64,000 nucleotides of DNA from CAVVEQ01 sp963802095 (GCA_963802095.1 CAWDHI010000003.1:101775-165774), one strand, 5' to 3'; counted from the first letter of the stretch, positions 1 to 9,015 are shown. Notes: generated by a model not told the origin, from the sequence alone. A program made the numbers and translations.

Positions 1-57
1 ACGGTTTTTTAGAGAAGGTTGGGGGAGAAAGTCATCTTATAAAACAATGCGTATAGG

Positions 58-63
58 TATAAT
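58..63 (+). promoter_or_regulatory. Candidate -10 element upstream of pxpB
   Basis: A perfect TATAAT lies 33 bases before the pxpB start, inside a short imperfect palindrome (ATAGGTATAATACTAT, 53-68). No good -35 hexamer is visible 16-18 bases upstream, so this is only a weak promoter candidate. Confidence 0.3.
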
Positions 64-95
64 ACTATTTGCAACTCGTTTCGAATGTGTAGAAT

Positions 96-779
96 ATGGA
101 TATGCATTCTGATTCCAGTCTGAAGATCCAGCCTCTGGGGGAGGCGGCCTTCAACGTAACGCTCGGGGAGGCGATCAGCCTGGCTGCTTCAGTCAGGGTC
201 CTGGCTCTGAAGAGGAGAATCCTTACTGCGGACCTGGCCGGTGTGTGTGAAGCCGTCCCTGCATACACCAGCCTGCTGGTTCGGTTTGACCCCAACCGCT
301 CGGACGTGAAATACCTTTTCGATGCTCTGACCGATCTATGCCTCTCCACCCCGACCGTGGATTCTGCCGCTGGCAACCTTGTGGAGGTACCGGTGGTCTA
401 CGGTGGCGTGTGTGGACCGGACCTGGATGACCTGGCCACAAACGCCGGTATGACCCCCGATGAGGTTACCCGGTTGCATACCGCAGGAGATTACACGGTC
501 GCATTCCTGGGCTTCCTGCCGGGGTTTCCCTACCTGGTCGGGCTGGATCACCGGCTGGCCTGCCCGCGCCTGGCTAGCCCCAGGCAAATGGTCCCTGCTG
601 GTTCTGTGGGAATCGCCGGCGGACAGGCCGGCATATACCCTCTCGACTCTCCCGGGGGCTGGCGCATTATCGGGTGGACTTCTCTCAAGCTCTTTGATCC
701 CTTTGCAGATCAACCCACTTTGCTGAAGCCGGGGGATCGGGTGCGTTTTATCCCCGCCAGTGAAGGAGCAGCCCTGTGA
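96..779 (+). CDS. pxpB: 5-oxoprolinase subunit PxpB (KipI family)
   Basis: Subunit of the ATP-dependent 5-oxoprolinase PxpABC, a cytosolic enzyme that opens 5-oxoproline (pyroglutamate) to glutamate. The 227-residue length fits the family. The signature LGFLPGFPYLVGL is at about residues 138-150 and VPAGSVGIAGGQAGIYP at 166-182, both typical of the KipI/PxpB cyclophilin-like fold. The start is the first ATG; a second ATG lies two codons later, and neither has a strong ribosome binding site. Its stop overlaps the GTG start of pxpC by 4 bases, so the two are translationally coupled. The third subunit gene, pxpA, follows about 1 kb downstream on the same strand but is separated by an antisense gene. 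Family assignment is secure; the substrate is inferred from family and context. Confidence 0.93.
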   Translation: MDMHSDSSLKIQPLGEAAFNVTLGEAISLAASVRVLALKRRILTADLAGVCEAVPAYTSLLVRFDPNRSDVKYLFDALTDLCLSTPTVDSAAGNLVEVPVVYGGVCGPDLDDLATNAGMTPDEVTRLHTAGDYTVAFLGFLPGFPYLVGLDHRLACPRLASPRQMVPAGSVGIAGGQAGIYPLDSPGGWRIIGWTSLKLFDPFADQPTLLKPGDRVRFIPASEGAAL

Positions 780-1750
780 ACCTGGAGATACTGGAAGGAG
801 GGTACGGGGTGACCATTCAGGATGCCGGGCGACGCGGGCATGCGGATTTGGGCATCCCGGAGGGCGGCGCGATGGACCGCTTTGCCCTGCAGGCAGCCAA
901 CCTGCTGGCAGGCAACACACCTGGCGCAGCCGGGCTGGAGATCCCCAGCGCAGGGTTGGTCCTGCTCCCGGATGCGGACTGCCTGCTGGCCTGCGCCGGA
1001 CCTGGATGGAGCCTGCGGGTGAATAGCAGAAATCTGCCGGGCTGGATGTCAGTGCTGGCGCGGGCGCAGGATCGGGTGGAGGTGATCCCCGGAAGTGGCA
1101 GGTGGGGGTACCTGGCGATATCGGGCGGGTTGGATGTTCCCCTCATCCTTGACTCGCGCTCCACGAACCTGCGCGGTGGTTTTGGCGGCTTGGAGGGTAG
1201 GCCGCTGCGGGCGGGCGATTACATCCCATGCTTCGATACGCAATTTTCATTGGAGGACCGGGCGGGAACCACCTTTCCACTGGATAGAATTCCGCCTTAT
1301 GGATCGCCACTGGAAGCACGGATGATCCCCGGACCAGAGGCAGATTTATTACCCGGCACAACGGATGAATTTTTCGGGCAAACCTGGCGTGTGGGCAGCC
1401 GTTCGGACCGGATGGGATACGCGCTGGAGGGGGTTACACTCAACCCAGCAGATATTGGAGAACTGATCACCGTGCCGGTAATTCCGGGGGTCATCCAGGT
1501 GCCGCCGGGGGGCACTCCATTTGTGCTGATGCGCGACGCGCAGACCACCGGCGGCTACGCCAGGGTGGCGGTTATCATCGCTGCGGACCTTGGCCTTCTC
1601 GCCCAATTGCGACCCGGCGATGAAGCTTCCTTCCTGGAGGTGAGCCTGGAGGATGCGCGCCTGGCTGCGACGGCGCGACAAAAAGTGCTGGAGGATTTTC
1701 TCCGGGCTACCCCGGATTGCGTTTATGAATGGGAAGTGCCGGAAATATGA
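776..1750 (+). CDS. pxpC: 5-oxoprolinase subunit PxpC (KipA / biotin-dependent carboxyltransferase family)
   Basis: Partner of PxpB in the PxpABC 5-oxoprolinase. At 324 residues it has the normal family length. The N-terminal signature GVTIQDAGRRGHADLGIPEG (residues 11-30) followed by GAMDRFALQAANLLAGN (31-47) is diagnostic of the KipA/AHS2 family, and the C-terminal half keeps a VIPGVIQVPPGGTPFVLMRD block. It begins with GTG overlapping the pxpB stop. The last 28 bases overlap the 3' end of a convergent gene on the opposite strand, an unusually tight arrangement for a gene inserted into an otherwise standard pxpBCA order. Confidence 0.93.
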   Translation: MNLEILEGGYGVTIQDAGRRGHADLGIPEGGAMDRFALQAANLLAGNTPGAAGLEIPSAGLVLLPDADCLLACAGPGWSLRVNSRNLPGWMSVLARAQDRVEVIPGSGRWGYLAISGGLDVPLILDSRSTNLRGGFGGLEGRPLRAGDYIPCFDTQFSLEDRAGTTFPLDRIPPYGSPLEARMIPGPEADLLPGTTDEFFGQTWRVGSRSDRMGYALEGVTLNPADIGELITVPVIPGVIQVPPGGTPFVLMRDAQTTGGYARVAVIIAADLGLLAQLRPGDEASFLEVSLEDARLAATARQKVLEDFLRATPDCVYEWEVPEI

Positions 1751-2622
1751 ATCTTGATTGAAAGAGACTGCTCGGGGCGGGGGGAGTAGATGGCCAGCGA
1801 GTACCAGATGGTTCGCGCGATGCTCTTGAAATCCTGGTCGCCGGCAACCCGAACGGTCATGCGGTAATCCCCGAGGTGCGGCATGTATTTCCAGCCCAGC
1901 TCCCCCAGGTGCACTTCCTGCGAGTGGTGAAGGGCGTGCAGGGGAGGGATATTATCGTTGGCCACTGCTTCGAGGGTCATGCCGTACTGCTCCTGACCTT
2001 CCGAGCGACCGATCTCCTCCACCGCGGCCTGGATGAAATAGTTCTTTTCCTCATCCACGATAAAGACAGCGTAGTTATCCGAAACGATCTTGCCCTCCTG
2101 CAGGATGGCGCGCAGGGTGTTCTCGATGGCGGGCAGGGCCTGGTTCATAGGCCCGGCGGATGCCCTGGACCACTGTTCGGGAACCAGCAGCGAGCCGGTG
2201 GGGGTGCGTCCTTTGACTTCCTCGTAGCGCACCCAGGCGCTGCTGGAGGGGTCCAGGATCTTGCGAAAGCGGGCCTTGAGCAGGGATAGGACATCATCGG
2301 AGGACGATTTGACCTCAAAAAATCCTCCCTCGGCGCTGATAACCATCCAGGGAGACCGTTCGCCGATCTTGTAGGCATTGAACGACCCTGCTGAAGTTTG
2401 GTGAATGCCGCTTGTCAGGTGGATGAGAGCGCTGGTATCCAGCAAGGCGCGGTACTCGCAGAAAAGGTGCAGCGCGTTGGCGTTATCTCCCAGGCAAACC
2501 ACATCCACGCACTGCCAGAGGGAATCCCCCGAGCGGGCAGACACGGCCTGGAGGATATCGCCTACATCGAAATCCAGCGCCTGCCCATCGGGTGTATCAT
2601 CATGGATGGTGACGGTGATCAT
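1723..2622 (-). CDS. Hypothetical protein with TY-Chap/YbjN-like C-terminal region
   Basis: A 299-residue soluble protein with no signal peptide or membrane segment. The C-terminal half (NYFIQAAVEE..., then LGELGWKYMPHLGDYRMTV and a DQDFKSIARTIWYSL segment) resembles the TY-Chap/YbjN chaperone-like fold, in which a beta sheet is followed by a helix beginning with a conserved Asp. The N-terminal half is not recognised. I chose the ATG at 2622, where the protein reads MITVTIHDD; the open frame extends 37 codons upstream through sequence unlike the rest. It lies antisense between pxpC and pxpA and is divergent from pxpA. Nothing links its function to 5-oxoproline. The fold match is by eye and tentative. 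Confidence 0.6.
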   Translation of the reverse strand: MITVTIHDDTPDGQALDFDVGDILQAVSARSGDSLWQCVDVVCLGDNANALHLFCEYRALLDTSALIHLTSGIHQTSAGSFNAYKIGERSPWMVISAEGGFFEVKSSSDDVLSLLKARFRKILDPSSSAWVRYEEVKGRTPTGSLLVPEQWSRASAGPMNQALPAIENTLRAILQEGKIVSDNYAVFIVDEEKNYFIQAAVEEIGRSEGQEQYGMTLEAVANDNIPPLHALHHSQEVHLGELGWKYMPHLGDYRMTVRVAGDQDFKSIARTIWYSLAIYSPRPEQSLSIKIHISGTSHS

Positions 2623-2634
2623 GATTTTCTTACC

Positions 2635-2674
2635 GGGTGAGACCGGTGCAGTTATTTTATAACAAATCTCACCC
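2635..2674. repeat. Inverted repeat in the divergent region before pxpA
   Basis: Arms GGGTGAGA (2635-2642) and TCTCACCC (2667-2674) are perfectly complementary, with a second inner pair GTTAT/ATAAC (2651-2655, 2659-2663). It lies between the divergent starts of the TY-Chap-like gene and pxpA. It could be an operator or an RNA hairpin; nothing decides between them. Confidence 0.4.
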
Positions 2675-2713
2675 TTCAAAACAAGTTGCAAGGCTGTACG
2701 GGAGCAGTTACAA

Positions 2714-3492
2714 ATGCGAACGGTCGATATCAACTGCGATATGGGCGAAAGCTACGGAGCTTACCGGCTGGGGGAGGATGAGGCAGTGATGCCCTATATC
2801 ACTTCCGCGAACATCGCCTGTGGGTTCCACGCCGGCGACCCGACGGTGATGCAGGCTACCGTGCGCCTGGCGGTGAATCACGGTGTGGGGGTCGGAGCCC
2901 ATCCCGGTTACCCGGACCTGCAGGGGTTTGGCCGCCGGGAGATGCGCCTCGCACTGGAGGAGGTGGAGGCATTGGTGCTCTACCAGGTTTCTGCGCTGGC
3001 GGGATTCGCCCGTGCTGAAGGGGTGGATGTGCGCCATGTGAAACCTCACGGGGCGCTCTATAACCAGGCAGCCAGGGATGCGGCGCTGGCCGGGGCGGTC
3101 GCCCGGGCTGCCAGGCGCTTCAGCCGGGAGGTCATCCTGGTGGGACTGGCAGGGTCGCGGCTGATCGAAGCGGGGTTGGAGGCCGGACTGGGGGTGATCG
3201 CGCGAAGGCTTCCCGGACCGGGCATACGAATCCGACGGTTCGCTCCGTCCGGCGCGATTTCCCCGGGGCAGTGATCGATGATCCGGTTCAAGCAGCGGCC
3301 AACGGTCTGCGCCTGGCGAGGGAGGGGGTCAGCATCACGCGTGATGGCTACACCGAAAGGATAGCGGTGGATACCCTCTGCATCCATGGGGATACGCCCG
3401 GGGCGGCGGACCGGGCGGCGCAATTACGCCGCGCGCTGGAAGACGGCGATTTTAAAGTGCAACCTCAGGAGTTCACTCCTCCGGGGGAATGA
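2714..3492 (+). pseudogene. pxpA: 5-oxoprolinase subunit PxpA (LamB/YcsF family), frameshifted twice
   Basis: The first 160 residues are a normal PxpA: VDINCDMGESYGAY, the SANIACGFHAGDP metal/substrate motif, GVGAHPGYPD and VRHVKPHGALYNQAA. The frame breaks near 3200-3205 (GCGCG); the family sequence EGFPDRAYESDGSLRPA continues in another frame. It breaks again at 3261-3268 (CCCCGGGG), after which VIDDPVQAAANGLRLA to the natural end reads in a third frame. Correcting both gives about 258-259 residues, the usual length. The start has GGGAG 9 bases upstream. All family residues survive either side, so either the sequence carries two small errors or inactivation is very recent. The end overlaps the convergent SGNH lipoprotein gene by 20 bases. 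Confidence 0.85.
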
Positions 3493-4318
3493 CCGGGTCG
3501 TATCCCATATCCGCCAGCAGGTCGGCCATGTATTGCACCCCGAGATCCGATGGATGCTCGCCATCTGGAAGGATAAAACCTTTTTCCCTGGGATCTTCGT
3601 CGTGGTTGATCCCGTTCATCCCGTCGAGACGGCTAACGAAGGGAATATTATAGGGCTCGGCTGCTTTTCTGGCAGAGTCGGATATGTTCTCCCAGCACTG
3701 CGTGCATTCCCCGAAAACACCGTTTTCCTTCCAGGGTTGGACGAGCGGATTGTAAAGATCGACCGCCCGGAGGATGGTGGGCTGCCCCGCGCGCAGCTTA
3801 ATGACCTCACCCCAGATCCCGTTCATATCAGCAGCCCACTGTCCAAAACTCTCAGGGTTGCAGTTCTTCGGTTTTTGAGATGCAAAGCATTGATCAAAAT
3901 CCAAAGGATGCTCTGCGTCGATCGAATCCCAATAATTCAGAAAGACGACCACGTACTCGGCGTCTTTCAGGACCTCCGGGAGCTTCTCCAGGGCCATGCT
4001 TGGGGATGTTCCGGTACGCAATGCATCCAGAACATCGCGGGTGCTTTGTGCGCCGAATGCATAATCCACATATTCGACCGTGACCCCCGTATCCTTTTCA
4101 ATTCGGTCCGCGAGAGCATCCCCGACCCCCCAAAGGCTGGAGTCGCTGATGATGACCAGCTGCCAGGTTTCCCCAGAGCCTACGGGCATCTCAAAAGGGG
4201 GTGTGGTCGGGGTTGGCGCAGGCGTTGGGGAGGGCGGGGGAGAGGCAGGCGCAGCACAGGCGCCGAGGACAGTGATCAATGAGAGCGCGATGGTCGATAA
4301 TAATTTGATCGATCTCAT
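3473..4318 (-). CDS. SGNH/GDSL-hydrolase-like lipoprotein
   Basis: A 281-residue secreted lipoprotein: signal peptide with lipobox LGAC (Cys21), a Pro/Thr-rich linker to about residue 45, then an SGNH-hydrolase-like domain. Block I reads IISDSSLWG with a candidate nucleophile Ser at residue 60 or 61, and the C-terminal block DGEHPSDLG (about 252-260) supplies Asp and His. Such enzymes are extracellular esterases or glycan deacylases; the substrate cannot be told here. The start at 4318 follows AAGGAG; an upstream in-frame start lacks a signal peptide context. It is the third gene of a minus-strand operon, 13 bases after a second lipoprotein and behind a GntR/LacI regulator. Confidence 0.75.
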   Translation of the reverse strand: MRSIKLLSTIALSLITVLGACAAPASPPPSPTPAPTPTTPPFEMPVGSGETWQLVIISDSSLWGVGDALADRIEKDTGVTVEYVDYAFGAQSTRDVLDALRTGTSPSMALEKLPEVLKDAEYVVVFLNYWDSIDAEHPLDFDQCFASQKPKNCNPESFGQWAADMNGIWGEVIKLRAGQPTILRAVDLYNPLVQPWKENGVFGECTQCWENISDSARKAAEPYNIPFVSRLDGMNGINHDEDPREKGFILPDGEHPSDLGVQYMADLLADMGYDPVIPPEE

Positions 4319-4331
4319 TTCTACTCCTTTA

Positions 4332-4838
4332 TCAAGGGATCTTGGAAAACTCGAACGGGCCAAGGATATTAATTGCCCCGTATGTATCCGTCCGGTAACA
4401 TGCCATGTAAATCGGGTCGCCTTTGTAACTTCCGTTGGTGGAGAGATCGCGCGAAAACTGATAACTTCCCCCCGCTTCTTTCATATCATCGATCACCAGG
4501 TTGATGACCCATCCGGGAGGCAACATTTCGTCGGTAGCATCCCAATCCATGAAATCTTGCAGGGTTTTTCCCTCCGCCAGGCTGAAGGTGATCACCCCAA
4601 ACCGGGCTTTTACGCTTTCTTCCACCCTCCAGCTGTAGCTAAGTTGCCCGTAGGGGAGAACTTCCGGCCCGGTGTATTCGCAAGTGCCATCTTTAAACAC
4701 GATCACCGCTTCCTCCGGCAGGGCAATGGTGGGAGTGGATTGAACGGTGGGAGTATATTGAATGACGGGCGAAGCACATGCGCTGAACCAACCAGCCAGG
4801 AACATCAAGGCAAAGGTGGTGCGAACTCCGTTTTTCAT
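4332..4838 (-). CDS. Small lipoprotein of unknown function
   Basis: A 168-residue predicted lipoprotein: hydrophobic signal ending in the lipobox FSAC, a short Thr/Pro linker, then about 130 residues with no recognised family. The mature part starts with a cysteine-containing strand (FKDGTCEYTGPEVLPYGQL) and includes a second Cys near the C-terminus (YMACYRTD), which could form a disulphide. The ATG at 4838 has GAAGGAAA just upstream; a TTG five codons earlier is less likely. It lies 11 bases behind the regulator gene and 13 bases before the SGNH lipoprotein, so it is probably cotranscribed and may act with that hydrolase at the cell surface. Confidence 0.7.
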   Translation of the reverse strand: MKNGVRTTFALMFLAGWFSACASPVIQYTPTVQSTPTIALPEEAVIVFKDGTCEYTGPEVLPYGQLSYSWRVEESVKARFGVITFSLAEGKTLQDFMDWDATDEMLPPGWVINLVIDDMKEAGGSYQFSRDLSTNGSYKGDPIYMACYRTDTYGAINILGPFEFSKIP

Positions 4839-4849
4839 GGCATTTTCCT

Positions 4850-5989
4850 TCAATTACCACTGGGTGAGCTTGAGGAATGCCCCCCGCAGCTTTCACGAAC
4901 GATCAGCCGGGTTGGAAGCGGTCCCCCGGGATCCGGGAGCGGAGAGCCATTGATCAGCAGAAATAGCCTGCGGAAGGATTCCGCGCCAAGCTCCCGCGCG
5001 GGAGCGGCAACGGTGGTGAGTGGGGGGTTGCAGCAGGCTGCCTCGGGGATATCATTAAAACCCACGACGGCAATATCCCCGGGTACTTTCAACCCGCGGC
5101 TTTGCAACTCCCGGATGGCGCCCAGGGCGATGCGGTCGGTGATGCAAAAAATTGCCTCCGGGGGAACGGCAAGGCGGAGCATTTTTTCCACCCCAACCCG
5201 CCCGAAGTGCTCATCGAAGGCACCGACCCGGATGATCCACGCGTCGTTGGGGGAAACCCCCGCTTCGGCGAGCGCGCGGTTGTAACCGGCATTCAAAGGC
5301 AGAACGTTCTCGAAATCCTGTTTGTGGGTGATCAAACCCACCCGGCGGTATCCATGCCCTAGCAGATGCCGCGTGGCGGAATAGCCCGCGTTTTCCAGGT
5401 CCATCAACACACTAGTTCCAGTTCTTCCCGGAAGGTCCGCGAAAACGACAGGCTGTTTCCCGGAATCCAGGTCCTCGCGGTCCGATAACCCGGGAACCAT
5501 GCAGGACGCGAGGATCACACCGTCGACTTCCCGGGCAAGGAGCTTGCGCAGCGATTGAAGGGCTACCCCCGGATCATCGTGCGAACAGCAAAGCATGACG
5601 AGCGTATCCTTTTCGGCGGCAATTTCTTCCACCCCGGCGACGAAAGCGTGGTAGAAGGGGTTGGCAATGTCCGGAAGGATCACACCGATGGTGTTGGTTC
5701 GAACCCGGCCTGGCTTGAACTGCAAGGGGATCGGATCCAGCGTGTTCACGATCGTCCCGACCCCCTGGCGGGTGCTTACCAGCCCCTCCGCCTCAAGTTT
5801 TTGATAAGAAAGTCGAATGGTCTGAAAATTGATTTTTAACAACCCGGCAAGCTTGCGGACCGAGGGGAACCTTTCCCCTGGCTTTATTTGACCGGACGCG
5901 ATTGCCCAGCCCAGCTGTGTTTTTAATTGCTGGTTGATGGGAATATCCGAAGAGATATCAACCTGGATGGATTCGGGAAACTTCAACAA
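4850..5989 (-). CDS. Transcriptional regulator: GntR winged helix fused to LacI-type sensor domain
   Basis: A 379-residue DNA-binding regulator. Residues 1-75 form a GntR-type winged helix (FPSVRKLAGLLKINFQTIRL, then LEAEGLVSTRQGVGTIV). Residues about 95-375 form a periplasmic-binding-protein-like ligand domain of the LacI/GalR type (TNTIGVILPDIANPFYHAFV, FCITDRIALGAIRELQSRG, VVGFNDIPEAACCNPPLTTV). The architecture matches AraR-like regulators, which usually respond to a sugar or sugar derivative. It is first in an operon with two lipoproteins, one a likely SGNH hydrolase, suggesting control by a small carbohydrate; the ligand is unknown. Confidence 0.9.
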   Translation of the reverse strand: MLKFPESIQVDISSDIPINQQLKTQLGWAIASGQIKPGERFPSVRKLAGLLKINFQTIRLSYQKLEAEGLVSTRQGVGTIVNTLDPIPLQFKPGRVRTNTIGVILPDIANPFYHAFVAGVEEIAAEKDTLVMLCCSHDDPGVALQSLRKLLAREVDGVILASCMVPGLSDREDLDSGKQPVVFADLPGRTGTSVLMDLENAGYSATRHLLGHGYRRVGLITHKQDFENVLPLNAGYNRALAEAGVSPNDAWIIRVGAFDEHFGRVGVEKMLRLAVPPEAIFCITDRIALGAIRELQSRGLKVPGDIAVVGFNDIPEAACCNPPLTTVAAPARELGAESFRRLFLLINGSPLPDPGGPLPTRLIVRESCGGHSSSSPSGN

Positions 5990-6119
5990 TATCCTCCGAG
6001 CCTTGTACTCCTACTGTATTATAGTAACATAACAGTATAACAATTACAACAATTTATTCAAAACAGAAGCCCCGTTGGGATGGTAGAATGCGGGTGAAAT
6101 CTGATATGTGGAGAATTCC

Positions 6120-7031
6120 ATGACACTAAAAACCCTTCATTTGTTATTGGTTGCATCGGTGGTTTTCATTGCCGCCTGCGCGCAAACCACCCCTGTTCCG
6201 CAACCGCCTACGCCTGAACTCCCACAACCCACTCCGACCGCCATCATACAACCGGTGACCGAGGAAGCTGTGTTGAACGGCTCCTATTCCGTACGGGATG
6301 GCCAACAGACCGTGCAGCTTTCCGGCGGCAAGTATGAAGCCGGGCAGGGAGCGGATTACCTGCTGGTGTCTGTGGTTCCTCCCGTTGCGCTCGGTGATCT
6401 GAACGGCGACGAGGTGACCGATGCGGCGGTTGTCCTGACCGAGAATTACGGCGGCAGCGGAACTTTCCTTACCCTGGTGCCTGTACTGGCAACCCCGGAA
6501 GGCCCAAAACCCGAAAAGGGGGTGAGCCTGGGAGACCGCGTTCAGATCCAGTCGGTCGCATATTCAGAAGGTCAAGTAACCGTCTCGCTGATGGCGCAAG
6601 GCCCCAATGATCCCCAGTGCTGCCCAAGCCAAGCGCAAACCCGCGTCTATCAATACCTTCCCGGTTCCGGGATGGCATTGATGAGCGTCTCCTCGCAGAC
6701 GGCGAATGGCCTGACCCGCACGATCACCATCGATGTACCAGCAGCGGGCAGCGATGTTTCCAGCCCCATGCCGCTGAGCGGTAGCGTAACCGTAGCGCCC
6801 TTTGAGAACAACCTGGTGGTGAACCTCTATGATGCCAGCGGAGTGCAGGTCTCGGCCGGTCCGCTGGCGGTGAGCGCAGAGGAAATGGGCGGCCCGGGGA
6901 CCTTCAGCACGAGCGTTGATCTGGCCGCAGCGTCCCTCCCGGCCGGTCTGGCGCGGGTGGAGGTGGTGGATACCAGCCCGGCGGATGGCGTGATCCTGGC
7001 GCTGGCTGCGGTTTTCGTCTCTTACAAATAG
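6120..7031 (+). CDS. Lipoprotein with C-terminal Gmad2 domain
   Basis: A 303-residue predicted lipoprotein: signal peptide with lipobox FIAAC (Cys20), a Pro/Thr/Gln linker to about residue 50, a middle domain containing LGDLNGDEVTDAAVVLTENYGG (an integrin/FG-GAP-like acidic motif, about 90-112), and a C-terminal Gmad2 immunoglobulin-like domain from about residue 205 (ITIDVPAAGSDVSSPMPLSG). Gmad2 domains occur in extracytoplasmic proteins of Gram-positive and Chloroflexota bacteria, and binding rather than catalysis is expected. The ATG at 6120 has GGAG 6 bases upstream; a GTG four codons earlier is possible. It is monocistronic and ends in a terminator. Confidence 0.8.
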   Translation: MTLKTLHLLLVASVVFIAACAQTTPVPQPPTPELPQPTPTAIIQPVTEEAVLNGSYSVRDGQQTVQLSGGKYEAGQGADYLLVSVVPPVALGDLNGDEVTDAAVVLTENYGGSGTFLTLVPVLATPEGPKPEKGVSLGDRVQIQSVAYSEGQVTVSLMAQGPNDPQCCPSQAQTRVYQYLPGSGMALMSVSSQTANGLTRTITIDVPAAGSDVSSPMPLSGSVTVAPFENNLVVNLYDASGVQVSAGPLAVSAEEMGGPGTFSTSVDLAAASLPAGLARVEVVDTSPADGVILALAAVFVSYK

Positions 7032-7049
7032 CAGAACACCATTCGTCCC

Positions 7050-7074
7050 AAGCCCCGAAAGGGGTTTCTGTTTT
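7050..7074 (+). terminator. Rho-independent terminator after the Gmad2 lipoprotein
   Basis: CCCC (7053-7056), GAAA loop, GGGG (7061-7064), with flanking A/T pairs extending the stem, then a T-rich run ending TTTT at 7074. It starts 19 bases after the lipoprotein stop codon. Confidence 0.7.
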
Positions 7075-7275
7075 AAAGGAAAACTCGAATAAAAATAATT
7101 ATTAATATATAATTATTATTTAATAATAAATATTGAGGCGCTCAAAGTTCTCTTGAGATTCCTTACTGTTTTGAAAGGTGGGTTGCATCCTTCGAAAAAG
7201 GTATATACAATGAAGTTGCCCCAGTGTGTCTCTGGGCGGCTATGCAATTATCGATTATTTTGGGAGGAGGAAATC

Positions 7276-8998
7276 ATGTTCAAATCATCTCGTTTGTCCA
7301 TATTGACCGCTGCGCTTATCCTGGCAATGCTCTTCTCAGCCTTCCCGCTCGGCGCGGTGATGGCGGAGGGCGAGGAACCCGCCCCACCCGAAACACCAGT
7401 CACCGAAGAGGTGCCTGCTGCGCAGGAGGAAGCGCCACCGACCCAGGAGGAGGCTCCCCTAACTGTGGAGGAGGTCGCCGCCCTGGCGCCTGAGGGTGTG
7501 GCGGTTGTACCCGTGGATCCAGCGGGGGAGGTTCTGCCCATGGTGGAGGAAGCCACAGTAAATTCCTACGTCACCGGTGACCCGGTTCTTTGCCCAGAAG
7601 GTGCATCTTGGGGGGATCCAGCCTGTGTGCATTATGCCACGATTGACGAGGCGATCGATGCCGCCTATGGATTTGATTTCAGTACCATCTTTGTTGAAGC
7701 GGATTACACAGATCTGACGCCTGAACCAATTTTCATTGATGGTGATTATTTCGACAACTGGGAATACCGATCGCTGACATTAATCGGTGGGGTGGATATT
7801 TCAACAGGAGAAGTCGTTGGGAAAACCACCCTGAACAGGAGAATGGTTGTCAACAATATGCGGTTCTTCAACATGCAGAACTTTATTATGAACGATGTGG
7901 TGGAACCACTACCAGATTTTTCCGAGGTGGGAGCAACTCCTGAAGCGGCGTTTACATTTACCAGCGATCATAGTTCCGATATGAGTATCATCAATAGTGA
8001 GTTTACCAACAACGCCGGTGCAGGGTTGATGATACAAACTTCGGGAGCGGTTTCGCTGGATGGTGTCAAGGCAAATAATAACGGGGCTGGAAACACGGTA
8101 TCCTCCCAAGCCTTCGGTGTTTATGTCTACCAATCCCAATTCAACAACAACCAGGGCACCGGTCTCGTTGTAGACTCAACATATCATATTTTTATGGTCT
8201 GCAACCAGGCAAAGAATAACGCTGGCGTGGACACACTTTTTCCAGAAATTGGCGGGGGTGGTATGTATCTGCGGGCAAACGGGGATATCTCGGTATGGTG
8301 TAGTAAAGTGACAGGAAATAGCAGCTATGGACTGGTAGCAGAAACTTCGAATACGATTTATACAGCAAGCAATAACATCTCTGGAAACGGGTTGATCGAT
8401 TTTGTCTCGCTATCTGAAAACGATGTTGTGGAGCAAACTGCTCCCTGCTCGGAATTTTGTCCCTCCTGCAGTGGCGGTGGCTCCACCGGTGAGGAAGAGA
8501 AACCCGTTGAGGGCAACACCCAGGTGGTGATCGTCAAGGTAGGTGATGGGAATGGCAGTACTGAGATCAAGCCCGGGTATTCCACCGTCTTCAAGCTCTA
8601 CGAGCAGCAGGAGGAAGAAAACAAGCGGTTGGTACAGCTCACCGCCCTGACCTCGGGTTCCGCGCCAAGCGGCAGCAGCGCAGTTTACACCCCACTGGAT
8701 GAAGACACCCTCCCCGCGCCATTACCCGAAGGCGCCAGCCTGATCCCATGGGGATTCAACCTGGCGATCACCAAACCGGATGGCACCGCCGTTGAATCAC
8801 TGATCGGCTACATGCTGGTGCGCTTCTACCTGCCGGAGGGGTTTGTGCTGCCCGGCGGGATGCGCCTGGTGATCCAGTACTACGACCCGGCCACCTCCAG
8901 CTGGACACCGATGTCGACTGCGGTGGGGGGTGGGACGGCTTACACCTATCGCGAGCAAACCCGGCACCTACGTGCTGACCATGGTGCCGATCGAGTAA
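7276..8998 (+). CDS. Secreted acidic surface protein with parallel beta-helix; C-terminal frameshift
   Basis: About 573 residues once one frameshift is corrected. The ATG at 7276 follows GGGAGGAGG and begins a clear signal peptide (MFKSSRLSILTAALILAML, cleavage near AVMA-EG). A Pro/Glu-rich segment follows, then right-handed beta-helix-like repeats with Asn-rich turns (NSEFTNNAGAGLMIQTSG, VYQSQFNNNQGTGLVVDS, SKVTGNSSYGLVAETSN), a Cys cluster (CSEFCPSC) and a C-terminal beta domain. The raw frame runs past the natural end to 9030. Dropping one base in the G6 run at 8925-8930 restores IASKPGTYVLTMVPIE and a stop at 8996-8998. The 5' region (7081-7135) is almost pure A/T. A cell-surface or adhesive role is inferred from architecture only. 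Confidence 0.75.
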
Positions 8999-9015
8999 TC
9001 TCTCGATGTAGAAAC

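Noticed and set aside
336..920. Long minus-strand frame across pxpB
   Set aside because: It is antisense to the well-conserved pxpB/pxpC sequence, with no family match; a shadow of GC-rich codon use.
3386..4282. Long plus-strand frames opposite the SGNH lipoprotein gene
   Set aside because: The minus strand carries a signal peptide, lipobox and ribosome binding site; the plus-strand product has no recognisable features.
5695..5710. tRNA-like T-arm sequence GGTTCGAACCCGGCC
   Set aside because: It lies inside the conserved LacI-type domain of the regulator gene, and no acceptor stem or anticodon arm can be drawn around it.
7081..7135. A/T-rich stretch as a replication origin
   Set aside because: No DnaA-box cluster and no dnaA, dnaN or parAB genes nearby; a promoter region is simpler.
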